The notes below the pieces were generated by a model. That model worked only from the letters and a program-made list of their open reading frames with translations. It made no database searches and was not told where the DNA came from. Of a stretch of 64,000 bases of DNA, positions 17,793 through 25,539 are shown in pieces (position 1 is the stretch's first letter; each line of letters begins with the position of its first letter). The DNA lies in contig JACKKV010000002.1 in the NCBI GenBank assembly GCA_024236235.1, forward strand, positions 62,001 to 126,000, read 5' to 3'. Made by a program: the position numbers and the translations under genes. The stretch is from Novosphingobium sp. GTDB lineage: Bacteria; Pseudomonadota; Alphaproteobacteria; Sphingomonadales; Sphingomonadaceae.

Positions 17793-19535
17793 ATGAGCGA
17801 AAAAATAGCGCCCGATCTTGTTCGGCTAAAGTTACTGAACGATCAAACGACGCCCTACCCATTCGTAATAAAACTGCTTGAAACCGTCTTTGGAAAAGCG
17901 CCGCTCGATGCGCAACTGACCGCCACGACCGCTCATCATTATGGTGAGGCGGATTGTGGATTGTGGCCGTCAGCCGTTGCTGACGCCTTACTAGCCACCG
18001 CCCAGGCGAGGATAAATGAGGCGGGACATCGTCTGGCTTTCAGCAGGTCAGTAGCTGACGGATACGAGGTTGTCGGTCAGGGTAGTTGCTCCATATGTGG
18101 AAAGCCCGAAGGCCAGGCACGCAGCATGTACCGGAGCGGGAATGCCAGTATATGTGACAGGTGCATCCTTGATGCCTCTGAGTACCTTTCGGAGACGGTC
18201 GCTTCCACCCAGTTCAAACATGCCTACGAAGCGCTCAACGCGCATTTTGGGGCATTGGGCCTATCCGACATCGAAACATCAGTTCGCAGCTTCCCCTTGC
18301 GTATGCGTGCCGACCTGCAGCTTGGCTTCGACCAGATACTGAGTCCCAACACAGTCCGGCAAGTCGGCATCAAGGCGGGCTACCGCTATCAGTCGATGGA
18401 GTTTGCCGACCTTTGGGAAACGGGCAATTCGGCACAGATAATTGTTCCCGTTCAATACGCAGAACTTGACGTCGGCGAGGAAAGCCCACGCCGATGCGTC
18501 GGCACTGCTTTATGGCTCATCGACAAGGACGGACTGAAGCATGCCGTTTTCGTCTCTCAGGACGAAGGCATGCGTGGCGATCCGCGCGTCAAGGTGGAGA
18601 TCGCTGTCCCGACTGGGCAGGCTGGCGCGAGTCTTGTCGCCTCATACTTCCGTGACATGGAACGGGTGATTGAGAAGGCGGAGTCCTATCGAGGGAAGGT
18701 GCTTTCCCTTGAAATGGACAACCGGTGGCAAGGACTTGCAGGCGGGATTACAATCCACCGGCTTCCGCCGATTGCGAGGGAGGATGTAATCCTGCCGGAG
18801 AAGGCAATCGCTCTTCTGGATAGGAATGTCCTGGACTTCGCAGCACTCCGCCCGAAGCTGCGCGCCATGGGGCAGCCGACGAAAAAGGGGCTGCTGTTCT
18901 ACGGACCTCCCGGCACCGGGAAAACGCACACGATCCAGTACCTTGCCAGTAGCCTGACAGGCCATACCACCTTGCTAGTGACGGCGGATCAAGTCTGCCT
19001 CTTGAACGAATATTTCGGACTTGCGCGGCTCCTTCAGCCCTCGGTTCTGGTGATCGAGGATGCTGATCTTATCGCTAGGGATCGCGAGGACATGCGCGGC
19101 GCGGGTGAGGAAGCCCTGCTCAACAAGCTACTCAACGAAATGGACGGCCTGCGGCAAGATGCAGACATCTTTTTCGTTCTTACAACCAATCGGCCCGAGC
19201 ACCTCGAACTTGCTCTTGCAGGGCGCCCTGGGCGTATCGACCAAGCAATCGAATTCCCGCTTCCCGACGAGCAAGGCAGGCTGAAGCTCGCCCTCCTGTA
19301 CGGCGGCGAGTTGCAGCTTGATGAAGGAGTCAGAGGCAAGATCGTGCAGCGGACCGAAGGCGTGAGCGCTGCTTTCATCAAAGAACTCATGCGGCGTATT
19401 TCGCAACGCGTGATTGAGGATGGCGCAGCAGAACAGCGCGCCTCCGAGGCCCATGTGCTCGCAGCTCTGGACGAAATGATGTTCGCGGGCGGGACTTTGA
19501 ATGCGCAACTGCTCGGCGCAGGCCGGATGGAATGA
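17793..19535 (+). CDS. ClpS-like domain / ClpX-type zinc finger / AAA+ ATPase fusion
   Basis: A 580-residue protein with three recognisable parts. Residues about 10-88 match ClpS, the N-degron adaptor: LLNDQTTPYPFV parallels LNNDDYTPMEFV, with the substrate-binding Asn16 and Asp17 kept, and His48 in HHYGEADCG aligns with the ClpS His. Residues 99-124 (CSICGKPEGQ ... ICDRC) match the ClpX C4 zinc finger. Residues about 330-570 are an AAA+ ATPase of Cdc48/FtsH style: Walker A GPPGTGKT (371-378), Walker B VLVIEDAD, sensor 1 in TTNR, arginine fingers in GRPGR. Residues 150-325 are unassigned. ATG 17793 has AAAGGG upstream. It is translationally coupled to the 110-residue gene. No protease domain is present, so a partner protease is expected elsewhere. 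Domain calls are by eye. Confidence 0.8.
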   Translation: MSEKIAPDLVRLKLLNDQTTPYPFVIKLLETVFGKAPLDAQLTATTAHHYGEADCGLWPSAVADALLATAQARINEAGHRLAFSRSVADGYEVVGQGSCSICGKPEGQARSMYRSGNASICDRCILDASEYLSETVASTQFKHAYEALNAHFGALGLSDIETSVRSFPLRMRADLQLGFDQILSPNTVRQVGIKAGYRYQSMEFADLWETGNSAQIIVPVQYAELDVGEESPRRCVGTALWLIDKDGLKHAVFVSQDEGMRGDPRVKVEIAVPTGQAGASLVASYFRDMERVIEKAESYRGKVLSLEMDNRWQGLAGGITIHRLPPIAREDVILPEKAIALLDRNVLDFAALRPKLRAMGQPTKKGLLFYGPPGTGKTHTIQYLASSLTGHTTLLVTADQVCLLNEYFGLARLLQPSVLVIEDADLIARDREDMRGAGEEALLNKLLNEMDGLRQDADIFFVLTTNRPEHLELALAGRPGRIDQAIEFPLPDEQGRLKLALLYGGELQLDEGVRGKIVQRTEGVSAAFIKELMRRISQRVIEDGAAEQRASEAHVLAALDEMMFAGGTLNAQLLGAGRME

Positions 19536-19864
19536 CCGCATCGCATCCTAGAAAGCCGAAGCGAGTTACCGCCGGGATCGCTGACCGCATTGCCTGGGCG
19601 CATTGGGATAAGGCCATCGGACTCAGAACCGTCGATAGGATAAGCTACGGTAGGGTCGCAGCGAATTTCTCAGCGATAAAGCGTCTGGCGCAACATTACG
19701 GACTTTGCATCGAGAAACGTGCTGACCGTTGGAGTGTCGATGTCGTGATACCGGCAATGTTGTCCAAGGAACGGCAACTCCGGTTTGCATCTCACATATA
19801 TCGAACGCCAGCCCTCAAAGTCTTGCGGCGCATTGCACGCCGCATTGATCGAAAACACCTTTAA
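19532..19864 (+). CDS. Small basic protein coupled to the ClpS-AAA gene
   Basis: A 110-residue protein whose ATG overlaps the stop of the ATPase gene (ATGA at 19532-19535), a strong sign of co-translation. It is rich in Arg, Lys and His, has no signal peptide or membrane segment, and contains a predicted helical middle (RVAANFSAIKRLAQHYGL) that could be a helix-turn-helix. I do not recognise the family. Position suggests a substrate, adaptor or DNA-binding partner of the ATPase. Confidence 0.65.
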   Translation: MTASHPRKPKRVTAGIADRIAWAHWDKAIGLRTVDRISYGRVAANFSAIKRLAQHYGLCIEKRADRWSVDVVIPAMLSKERQLRFASHIYRTPALKVLRRIARRIDRKHL

Positions 19865-19940
19865 GCGCGCCGACGTATGTTTATGCTTCGCCAGTTGCCT
19901 GGCGAAGTTAGCCATCCTCCTATTATGCTTCGACTTGATT

Positions 19941-20270
19941 TCAAGCCACAGCGTCCAGCCCGCTACGCTGGATGATCGAAAGCAGCCGCAGCGCCGGACC
20001 TCCCGGCTTCCTCGCACCGCGCTCCCAGTCGGACACAAGGTTTTTCGACACGTTGAGATAGCGCGCAAACACCGGCTGCGATACATGCTCCGCCTCGCGG
20101 ATAGCCTTGATCTCATCCGGCGACAGAACCGGCGCAGGCGCAAGGCAGGCCTCGTCGAACTCCCGCATGGTGCGCTTGTCGATGCTGCCCGCGTCGTGGA
20201 GGCCTTCCATCATCTCGTGAACGGCGGCCATCGCCTCGCTCTTGTAGGTCTTTGCCTTAACCTTGCTCAT
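19941..20270 (-). CDS. HigA/NadS-type antitoxin, XRE family HTH
   Basis: A 109-residue protein with a C-terminal XRE-type helix-turn-helix (about residues 50-100): LSPDEIKAIREAEHVSQPVF, then LNVSKNLVSDWERG. It overlaps the upstream RelE-type gene by 14 bases and is transcribed with it, toxin first. It should neutralise the toxin and autoregulate the pair. It sits in the island, where such pairs often stabilise the element. Confidence 0.85.
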   Translation of the reverse strand: MSKVKAKTYKSEAMAAVHEMMEGLHDAGSIDKRTMREFDEACLAPAPVLSPDEIKAIREAEHVSQPVFARYLNVSKNLVSDWERGARKPGGPALRLLSIIQRSGLDAVA

Positions 20271-20655
20271 CGTCTTTCACCTCGACCAATCGGCCTGCTT
20301 CAACTTCCGTTTCGATCTGGCCATCGCCCAGCTCCAGCATGATGCTGGCAGCCTTGCGATAGACCTTCAGTTCCGCCGCACTCAGGTTCGCCTTGTCGCT
20401 CTTGGCGAAGGCAAACACGAATATGGCCCGCTCGCCCGAGCGGAAAATCAGGATCGAGCGATAGCCGCCCGATTTGCCTTCGCCCTGGCGCGCGATGCGC
20501 TGCTTGATAAGGCCGCTGCCGAGGTCGGCATCGATCAGGCCGGATTCGGCCCGACGCACGGCATCAGCAAGCGTGGCATCGCTGATCTTTTCCTTTGCCG
20601 CGAACTTGGCGAACCAGCGGTTGGCGTAGATGCGGATGCGCGGGTCCTTAGTCAT
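20257..20655 (-). CDS. RelE-family (PF06296-type) toxin of a type II TA pair
   Basis: A 132-residue protein from ATG 20655 (the frame extends a further seven codons upstream). The core IKQRIARQGEGKSGGYRSIL and FVFAFAKSDKANLS are hallmarks of the PF06296 RelE-like toxin group, ribosome-dependent mRNA interferases. Toxin-before-antitoxin order with overlap matches HigBA-like loci. Its start lies at the 3' end of an integrase remnant on the same strand. Confidence 0.85.
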   Translation of the reverse strand: MTKDPRIRIYANRWFAKFAAKEKISDATLADAVRRAESGLIDADLGSGLIKQRIARQGEGKSGGYRSILIFRSGERAIFVFAFAKSDKANLSAAELKVYRKAASIMLELGDGQIETEVEAGRLVEVKDDEQG

Positions 20656-20825
20656 GCAGCAAAGGCCAACTATCATACTTAGTGTTACAGCTCAATGAAT
20701 ATGAGCCGCTCATACTCTGCTCGATTAGGTCACCGATGCGCTGCGCTGCCTCGATGACATGCCCATCGTCAAGATGGGCATAGCGGGTGGTCGTCCGAAC
20801 ATCGGCATGGCCAAGCAGCTTGCCG
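20648..20825 (-). pseudogene. C-terminal remnant of a tyrosine recombinase
   Basis: The sequence on the minus strand just left of the IS3 element encodes VHGKLLGHADVRTTTRYAHL followed by an Ala/Ile-rich tail: the His-x-x-Tyr end of a tyrosine integrase, including the catalytic Tyr context. The upstream part is missing; beyond the IS the flanking sequence does not encode the expected HDLRH block. This is a second integrase, distinct from the intact one at 23801-25003, so the island is composite. Confidence 0.8.
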
Positions 20826-20890
20826 TGGACTTGTAACGGTTTTGCGCCGGTCACCTGAGCGTTTAGAGCTCGCAACAGGAGACCGACGAG

Positions 20891-21163
20891 ATGATCAAGC
20901 ATTCAGAAGAGTTCAAGCGGGAGGCCGTGCGTATTGCACTGGCCAGTGGTCTGTCGCGTGAGCGGGTTGCAGCCGATTTGGGGATCGGCAAGTCGACGCT
21001 GGGCAAGTGGATTGCGCAGTATCGGCCAACAGACTTGACCGCAGCGCCGCAGGCAGATCTGGCACGTGAGAATGAACGCCTTCGCCTTGAGAACCGCGTG
21101 CTTAAGGAGGAGAGGGATATCTTAAAAAAGGCCACGCAGTTCTTCGCGAGCCAGCGGCCGTGA
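20891..21163 (+). CDS. IS3-family transposase OrfA
   Basis: A 90-residue protein with an N-terminal helix-turn-helix (SEEFKREAVRIAL, then GIGKSTLGKW) and a C-terminal leucine zipper (LARENERLRLENRVLKEERD). It binds the IS ends. A slippery heptamer near its 3' end would allow fusion to OrfB by -1 frameshifting. It is intact. Confidence 0.9.
   Translation: MIKHSEEFKREAVRIALASGLSRERVAADLGIGKSTLGKWIAQYRPTDLTAAPQADLARENERLRLENRVLKEERDILKKATQFFASQRP
21124..21130 (+). promoter_or_regulatory. Programmed -1 frameshift heptamer A AAA AAG
   Basis: AAAAAAG occupies the A_AAA_AAG phase relative to the orfA frame, and the orfB frame is the -1 frame. This is the canonical slippery site used by IS3-family elements to make the OrfAB transposase. 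Whether a stimulatory structure follows was not tested. Confidence 0.75.
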
Positions 21164-22037
21164 GGTTCGCGTTCGTGGAGAACTGGCGCCATGTCTGGCC
21201 GGTGGAGACGATCTGCCGGGTGATGCGCGTCAGTCCACGCGGCTATCGTTCGTGGTGTTCGCGGCCGATCAGTCGCCGGGAACGGACAGACATGAAGGTG
21301 CTGGCCCATATCCGGGAACAGTACCGCCTGAGCCTTGGGAGCTACGGTCGTCCGAGGATGACGATGGAGTTGAAAGAGGTGGGGCTCGATGTTGGCGAGC
21401 GCCGGGTCGGACGACTGATGAAGATCAACGGGATCAAGCCGGTCCGAACGCGCAAGCACAAGGTTACGACGGACAGCCACCATCGCCTGGGTGTCGCGGC
21501 AAACTGGTTGGACGGCGATTTTGCCGCCGACGCCCCCAACCGTAAATGGGCGGGCGACATCACCTATATATGGACGTCGGAGGGCTGGCTCTACCTTGCC
21601 GTCATTCTCGACCTGCATAGCCGTCGCGTCGTGGGTTGGGCTGTCAGCGACAGGATGACCCGAAGGGCGGCGTAGCCAACAAGAATCTGGCAATCAGGGC
21701 GCTCGATATGGCGGTGCGCCTACGCCAGCCACCAGAGGGCTGTCTTTTCCATTCGGATCGCGGCAGTCAATATTGCTCCTATGACTATCAGAAGAAGCTG
21801 CAGGCCCATGGCCTGCGTCCATCGATGAGTGGTAAGGGAAATTGCTATGACAATGCGTCCGTTGAGACGTTCTTCAAATCCTTGAAGGCAGAACTCATCT
21901 GGCGGCAGAACTGGCCAACACGGCGACAGGCAGAGGCTGCTATCTTCCAGTACATCAACGGGTTCTACAATACCCGCCGACGCCATTCATATCTGGGCGG
22001 CATCAGCCCGCTCGCATTCGAGACCAAGGTGGCATAA
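21160..22037 (+). pseudogene. IS3-family transposase OrfB, frameshifted
   Basis: The rve integrase domain is split across two frames. The first part (to 21675) has the first catalytic Asp in WAGDITYIW and ends DRMTRRAA-stop. The second, in another frame, resumes at KNLAIRALDMAVRL and carries the second Asp in HSDRGSQYCS and Glu in NASVETFFKSLKAE. About 23 extra bases including a TAG (near 21658-21680) account for the break. A single-polypeptide transposase cannot be made from this copy. Confidence 0.85.
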
Positions 22038-22074
22038 TGAGATAGGTGACCGGCACAAAACCGTTACAAGTCCA

Positions 22075-22422
22075 GTCGCGACCATGTGAAGCGTGTAGTC
22101 GTCAAGCGAGGCACTGAGGTTTTGCGCGTCGTTCAATGACGACAAATGATTGAAACGCTGGAACGGGACTTATGACACTCCCGAAAGTGCCCCCTTCCGA
22201 AATTAAGCATTTGAGTTGCGAAGATTCGACAGTGAGGCACAAGTCCTCCATCTCCATCTGCACATCCGGCTTTCGAGAGATTCGCCGGTAATGGGCCTTC
22301 AATGGATCCTCGGTCCGTTCGGTTAGCTTCGTACTCGAGGGCCCAACAGCGTTCGACTCACCAAGTGCCGCCTCTATCTGCACTTCGTCCAATCCACGCG
22401 CAACTGCTGTATCATAGAGGGA
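22075..22422. other. Intergenic stretch between IS3 and the metalloprotease gene
   Basis: About 350 bases with no convincing gene, tRNA or hairpin terminator. The minus strand has an open frame across it, but that frame is the shadow of the metalloprotease gene and lacks any domain motif. The bases next to the IS do not continue the integrase remnant found on its other side. Confidence 0.5.
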
Positions 22423-23643
22423 GTGAAGTTGACTGATCGACCTGTTTTGCCTGGGAATCGAACAATGACCGAGGAGGAGGTCCGCCTCTTCCTCGACACC
22501 GTTCCTGGGGCACGCCGCGCCGCTACCGGTGTGATCGTCGATAATGGCGACGGTCGATACCACCATATTATGGGACTGATCATGCCAGACCCGGAACTTT
22601 CCGAACTCGAAAACCTTGATCTTGCTTACGCGTCGAAGAAGGAAATCCTGCGATTGCGGAACCTTCGTACGCCACACGATTACCTCCTGCGCGTCCGGCT
22701 GCAAGCAATCGCCGCTTCGCCACGCGCTGTACGGACTTTCCGCAAACGTAGGGCGAGATTCGAGGAGAAAGGGCGACGATGGACCCTTACCGACTACTAC
22801 AATGCCCAAAATACCGACGCAAAGCGCTATGTTTCCCGTCTGAGTCGCCCCGCCCAGCGGATTGTTAAAGCAATCCCATATGGCCTTGCGCCGATCGATG
22901 AAGCGAATGCTGTTGCGCGTAAGACGTTCCTTGGAGACGTCGTCATGGTGGCAGAGCATCTTCGCTATTTTTACTACTTCATGAACATCGCAATGTACGG
23001 GCAGTATCACGAGATCGGTCAGGGCGATTGCATCGACGCCGCAGTCATAGCGCTGCGAATCATGCGGGGCAGCGAGAGCTTTGACTTCGATCTTGATCCC
23101 CGAGCGGCATTACCCGCCAATGTGGAAAGAGAGATTCAAAGCCTAACGGCGGCCCAGATGGAGTTCACGTTCGGCCACGAATTCGCCCATATGCTTGCAG
23201 GCCATCTCACGACCGAATTTAGCGGCGACGATGTGCGTCTCTATTCCCACCAGTGCGAATTTGACGCTGACAAAGGTTCCATAATGGAGATCAGGCCAGA
23301 TCACACCGCACGAAAGGCCATCGCGCGAGGCGCATTTGACGTATTGCTTTTCCTTCACTTCCTGCAATCGAGTGCCGATGCAGGCTTGATTGCCAGCTTT
23401 TCCGCTAGCGACACTCATCCTCGGCCCATCGACCGTCTTAATCGACTCGTCGAAACACTCCACGAGCGATATCTTAGTCCGCCGTGTGAAATCGAGGCGA
23501 ACAAGGAGGCGATTGAGTCCATGGCTCAATTGGTCAAGTGGCGGGTAGAGACTGCGGAGCAACCAGATCTACTTGGCTTTTACGGTTCGATATACCTTTT
23601 CAGCTTCACCGATCGTCTGAAGACAGATAGAATTGAATTCTAG
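22423..23643 (+). CDS. HEXXH zinc metalloprotease of unknown role
   Basis: A protein of up to 406 residues. The zinc site HEFAH lies in FTFGHEFAHMLAGHL near residue 245, and the downstream CEFDADKG supplies a plausible third ligand Glu, as in M48-like gluzincins. A final THPRPIDRL-type block (here SDTHPRPIDRLNRL) also recurs in such peptidases. There is no signal peptide or membrane helix, so it is probably cytoplasmic; the N-terminal 200 residues are unassigned. GTG 22423 has AGAGGGA only about two bases away, so ATG 22465 (MTEEEV) is a serious alternative. Cytoplasmic island peptidases include phage-exclusion proteins of the Lit type, but that link is speculative. Confidence 0.7.
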   Translation: MKLTDRPVLPGNRTMTEEEVRLFLDTVPGARRAATGVIVDNGDGRYHHIMGLIMPDPELSELENLDLAYASKKEILRLRNLRTPHDYLLRVRLQAIAASPRAVRTFRKRRARFEEKGRRWTLTDYYNAQNTDAKRYVSRLSRPAQRIVKAIPYGLAPIDEANAVARKTFLGDVVMVAEHLRYFYYFMNIAMYGQYHEIGQGDCIDAAVIALRIMRGSESFDFDLDPRAALPANVEREIQSLTAAQMEFTFGHEFAHMLAGHLTTEFSGDDVRLYSHQCEFDADKGSIMEIRPDHTARKAIARGAFDVLLFLHFLQSSADAGLIASFSASDTHPRPIDRLNRLVETLHERYLSPPCEIEANKEAIESMAQLVKWRVETAEQPDLLGFYGSIYLFSFTDRLKTDRIEF

Positions 23644-23800
23644 AAACCAAGCCAAACCCATAACAATAAGCAGTCACTTCAATCGCTAAGAGGCATATTG
23701 CTCGACGAAAATCAATAAACGGCGACTTTCAGTTTCTATCGGTGGCCAGACGTGTGATGCATATTTGGTGAAAATCAATCGCGCGCCTAACACATTTTCA

Positions 23801-25003
23801 TCAATGGCTTGCTTCACCTCCTCGAATCTTGTCCAGATTGTCACTCCACCACTGAGCCATCTTCACTCGTTCATCCCAATAGTTCCCACGATTGTAGACG
23901 CCTCTAATAGCGTTGCTATCGCCGTGGGCCAGCGCACGCTCGATGGCATCGGGATGCCAGAGGCCGCTTTCATTGAGCATGGTCGACGCTGTTGAGCGCA
24001 GTCCGTGCGCCGTAACTTCGTCCTTGGTGAAACCCATTCGGCGAAAGGCCGCGTTGATGGTATTCTCGCTCATTGGCCGCTGGCCCGTATGGAACGCCGG
24101 GAAGATGTAGCCCTTGCTGCCGGTAATCGATTTTAGCTCTCGGAACAGATCCAGCACCTGGCGTGATAGAGGCACAACATGAGTCCGGCGCGCCTTCATC
24201 TTGCCTTCCGGAATCGTCCAGATGGCTTTGTCCCAGTCGATCTCCTCCCACTCTCCGTGACGGAGTTCGCCAGGGCGCACGAAAACATGAGGCGCAATCT
24301 GCAATGCGAACTTCGTGACCGGGTAGCATTCGTAGCCATCGATCGCACGCAGCAGTTGACCCAGCTTCTCGGGTTCGAGGATCGCCGCGTAGTGCCGCGC
24401 CTTGGGTGAAACCAGCGCGCCTTTCAGAATTGATGTCGGATCAGTTTCGCAAAGCCCCATCGCCGCTCCGAACCGGAACACCCGGCTTGCGAACGAACGG
24501 CATTTCTTCGCCGTCTCCAGATTGCCCTTCGCCTCCAGCTTCTTGAGTGCCGCCAGCATCAGCTGCGGATCAACATCATTGAGCGGCATGTTCCCTACGG
24601 CAGGCCTGACCAGATCGAGAAACCAGCGTGCCTTACGAAGCGTGGCCTCGGCCCGCCCCTCCCGCACCATCTTTTCCTCAATGTAAGTCTGCGCCACAGA
24701 TTCGAACGTATTCTCTGCACCGAGTTTGATTTGCGCCTTTTCCCGCTTGCGCTCGCGCATGGGGTCGATGCCATCGGCAATCGCGAGGCGCGCGCGATCC
24801 CTTTCGTGACGCGCCTGTGCCAGGCCAACTTCAGGGAAAGGGCCAATCGGCATCTTCTTTTCCCTGCCGCCGAAGCGATACTTGAGATGCCAGAGCTTTG
24901 AGCCGTTCGGTTTCACGAGGAGGTACAGACCTCTCTCATCGCCCTTTTTGTAAGGCTTGTCCTTCGGCTTGAACCCCCGAACCTGCTGAGTCGTCAAAGC
25001 CAT
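23801..25003 (-). CDS. P4-type tyrosine integrase
   Basis: A 400-residue site-specific recombinase with the DUF4102 arm-binding N-terminus (RGFKPKDKPYKKGDERGLYL), a core-binding domain and the catalytic residues Arg in RPGELRHGEWEEIDW, His and Arg in TAHGLRSTASTML, His in RALAHGD and Tyr in RGVYNRG. Its start is about 175 bases from the 3' end of tRNA-Leu, on the same strand: the usual arrangement for an island inserted in a tRNA gene. It is expected to integrate and excise the DNA to its left. Confidence 0.95.
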   Translation of the reverse strand: MALTTQQVRGFKPKDKPYKKGDERGLYLLVKPNGSKLWHLKYRFGGREKKMPIGPFPEVGLAQARHERDRARLAIADGIDPMRERKREKAQIKLGAENTFESVAQTYIEEKMVREGRAEATLRKARWFLDLVRPAVGNMPLNDVDPQLMLAALKKLEAKGNLETAKKCRSFASRVFRFGAAMGLCETDPTSILKGALVSPKARHYAAILEPEKLGQLLRAIDGYECYPVTKFALQIAPHVFVRPGELRHGEWEEIDWDKAIWTIPEGKMKARRTHVVPLSRQVLDLFRELKSITGSKGYIFPAFHTGQRPMSENTINAAFRRMGFTKDEVTAHGLRSTASTMLNESGLWHPDAIERALAHGDSNAIRGVYNRGNYWDERVKMAQWWSDNLDKIRGGEASH

Positions 25004-25178
25004 CCGGGGGCCTCACTCAGATTCGCGAACACACATTCGCCAAAATGAGCCCCATTGAGGCCCCCAGTCGACGCAAAACACAGTGGAACAAAGCGGGACT
25101 CCAATCATCAAGACCGGAGAAAAAATGGCAGAATTCCGCCATTTATGCAATAAGTTTGGACATCGCTGAACGCTGAAA

Positions 25179-25266
25179 TGGTGCCCAGAAGAGGACTCGA
25201 ACCTCCACGCCCTTGCGAGCGCCAGCACCTGAAGCTGGTGCGTCTACCAATTCCGCCATCTGGGCA
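25179..25266 (-). tRNA. tRNA-Leu (anticodon CAG)
   Basis: On the minus strand the acceptor stem TGCCCAG pairs with CTGGGCA, the anticodon stem CCAGC/GCTGG encloses TTCAGGT giving anticodon CAG, a long variable arm follows, then the T-arm with TTCGAGT and an encoded CCA. The long variable arm and CAG anticodon identify a leucine tRNA. It is the probable attachment site of the island on its left. Confidence 0.97.
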
Positions 25267-25539
25267 CGGGGCGCCTGCGCATGTGCAAACCGCCGGGTAG
25301 GAGCGGGCCGATAGCGGCGCAGGTGGGCGCTTGTCAACAAGCCAGATCGGCTTTCCGTGCGGTTACGCTCAATTTGCCGCCTGGCGACGCGGGGCTTGAC
25401 GCAGCGCAATGCGCGCGGGAGGGTCATGCGCCAGACCGGCAATCAGCAAGAGGCCCGGAATTTCAATGCGCAAATGCAACGCTGCAGGTCCGCTGAGGCG
25501 GCGCGCGACACCCCGGCCCGGTGCGGGGCCGTTCGGCTG

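Larger units (their letters stand above)
20826..22074 (+). mobile_element. IS3-family insertion sequence
   Basis: A 1249-bp element bounded by near-perfect inverted repeats of about 30 bp; the left begins TGGACTTGTAACGGTTTTG and the right ends with its complement, with one mismatch within the repeat. It begins TG and ends CA as IS3 elements do. It holds orfA and a broken orfB in the usual overlapping arrangement. The bases just outside (GCCG left, GTCG right) are not direct repeats, so no target duplication is visible, which suggests a rearrangement after insertion. Confidence 0.88.

Noticed and set aside
20826..22074. Target-site duplication of the IS3 element
   Set aside because: The flanking bases GCCG and GTCG are not identical; the apparent outer symmetry is simply part of the inverted repeats.
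22102..23010. Minus-strand frame of 302 residues
   Set aside because: It is a shadow of the metalloprotease gene and contains no recognisable domain.
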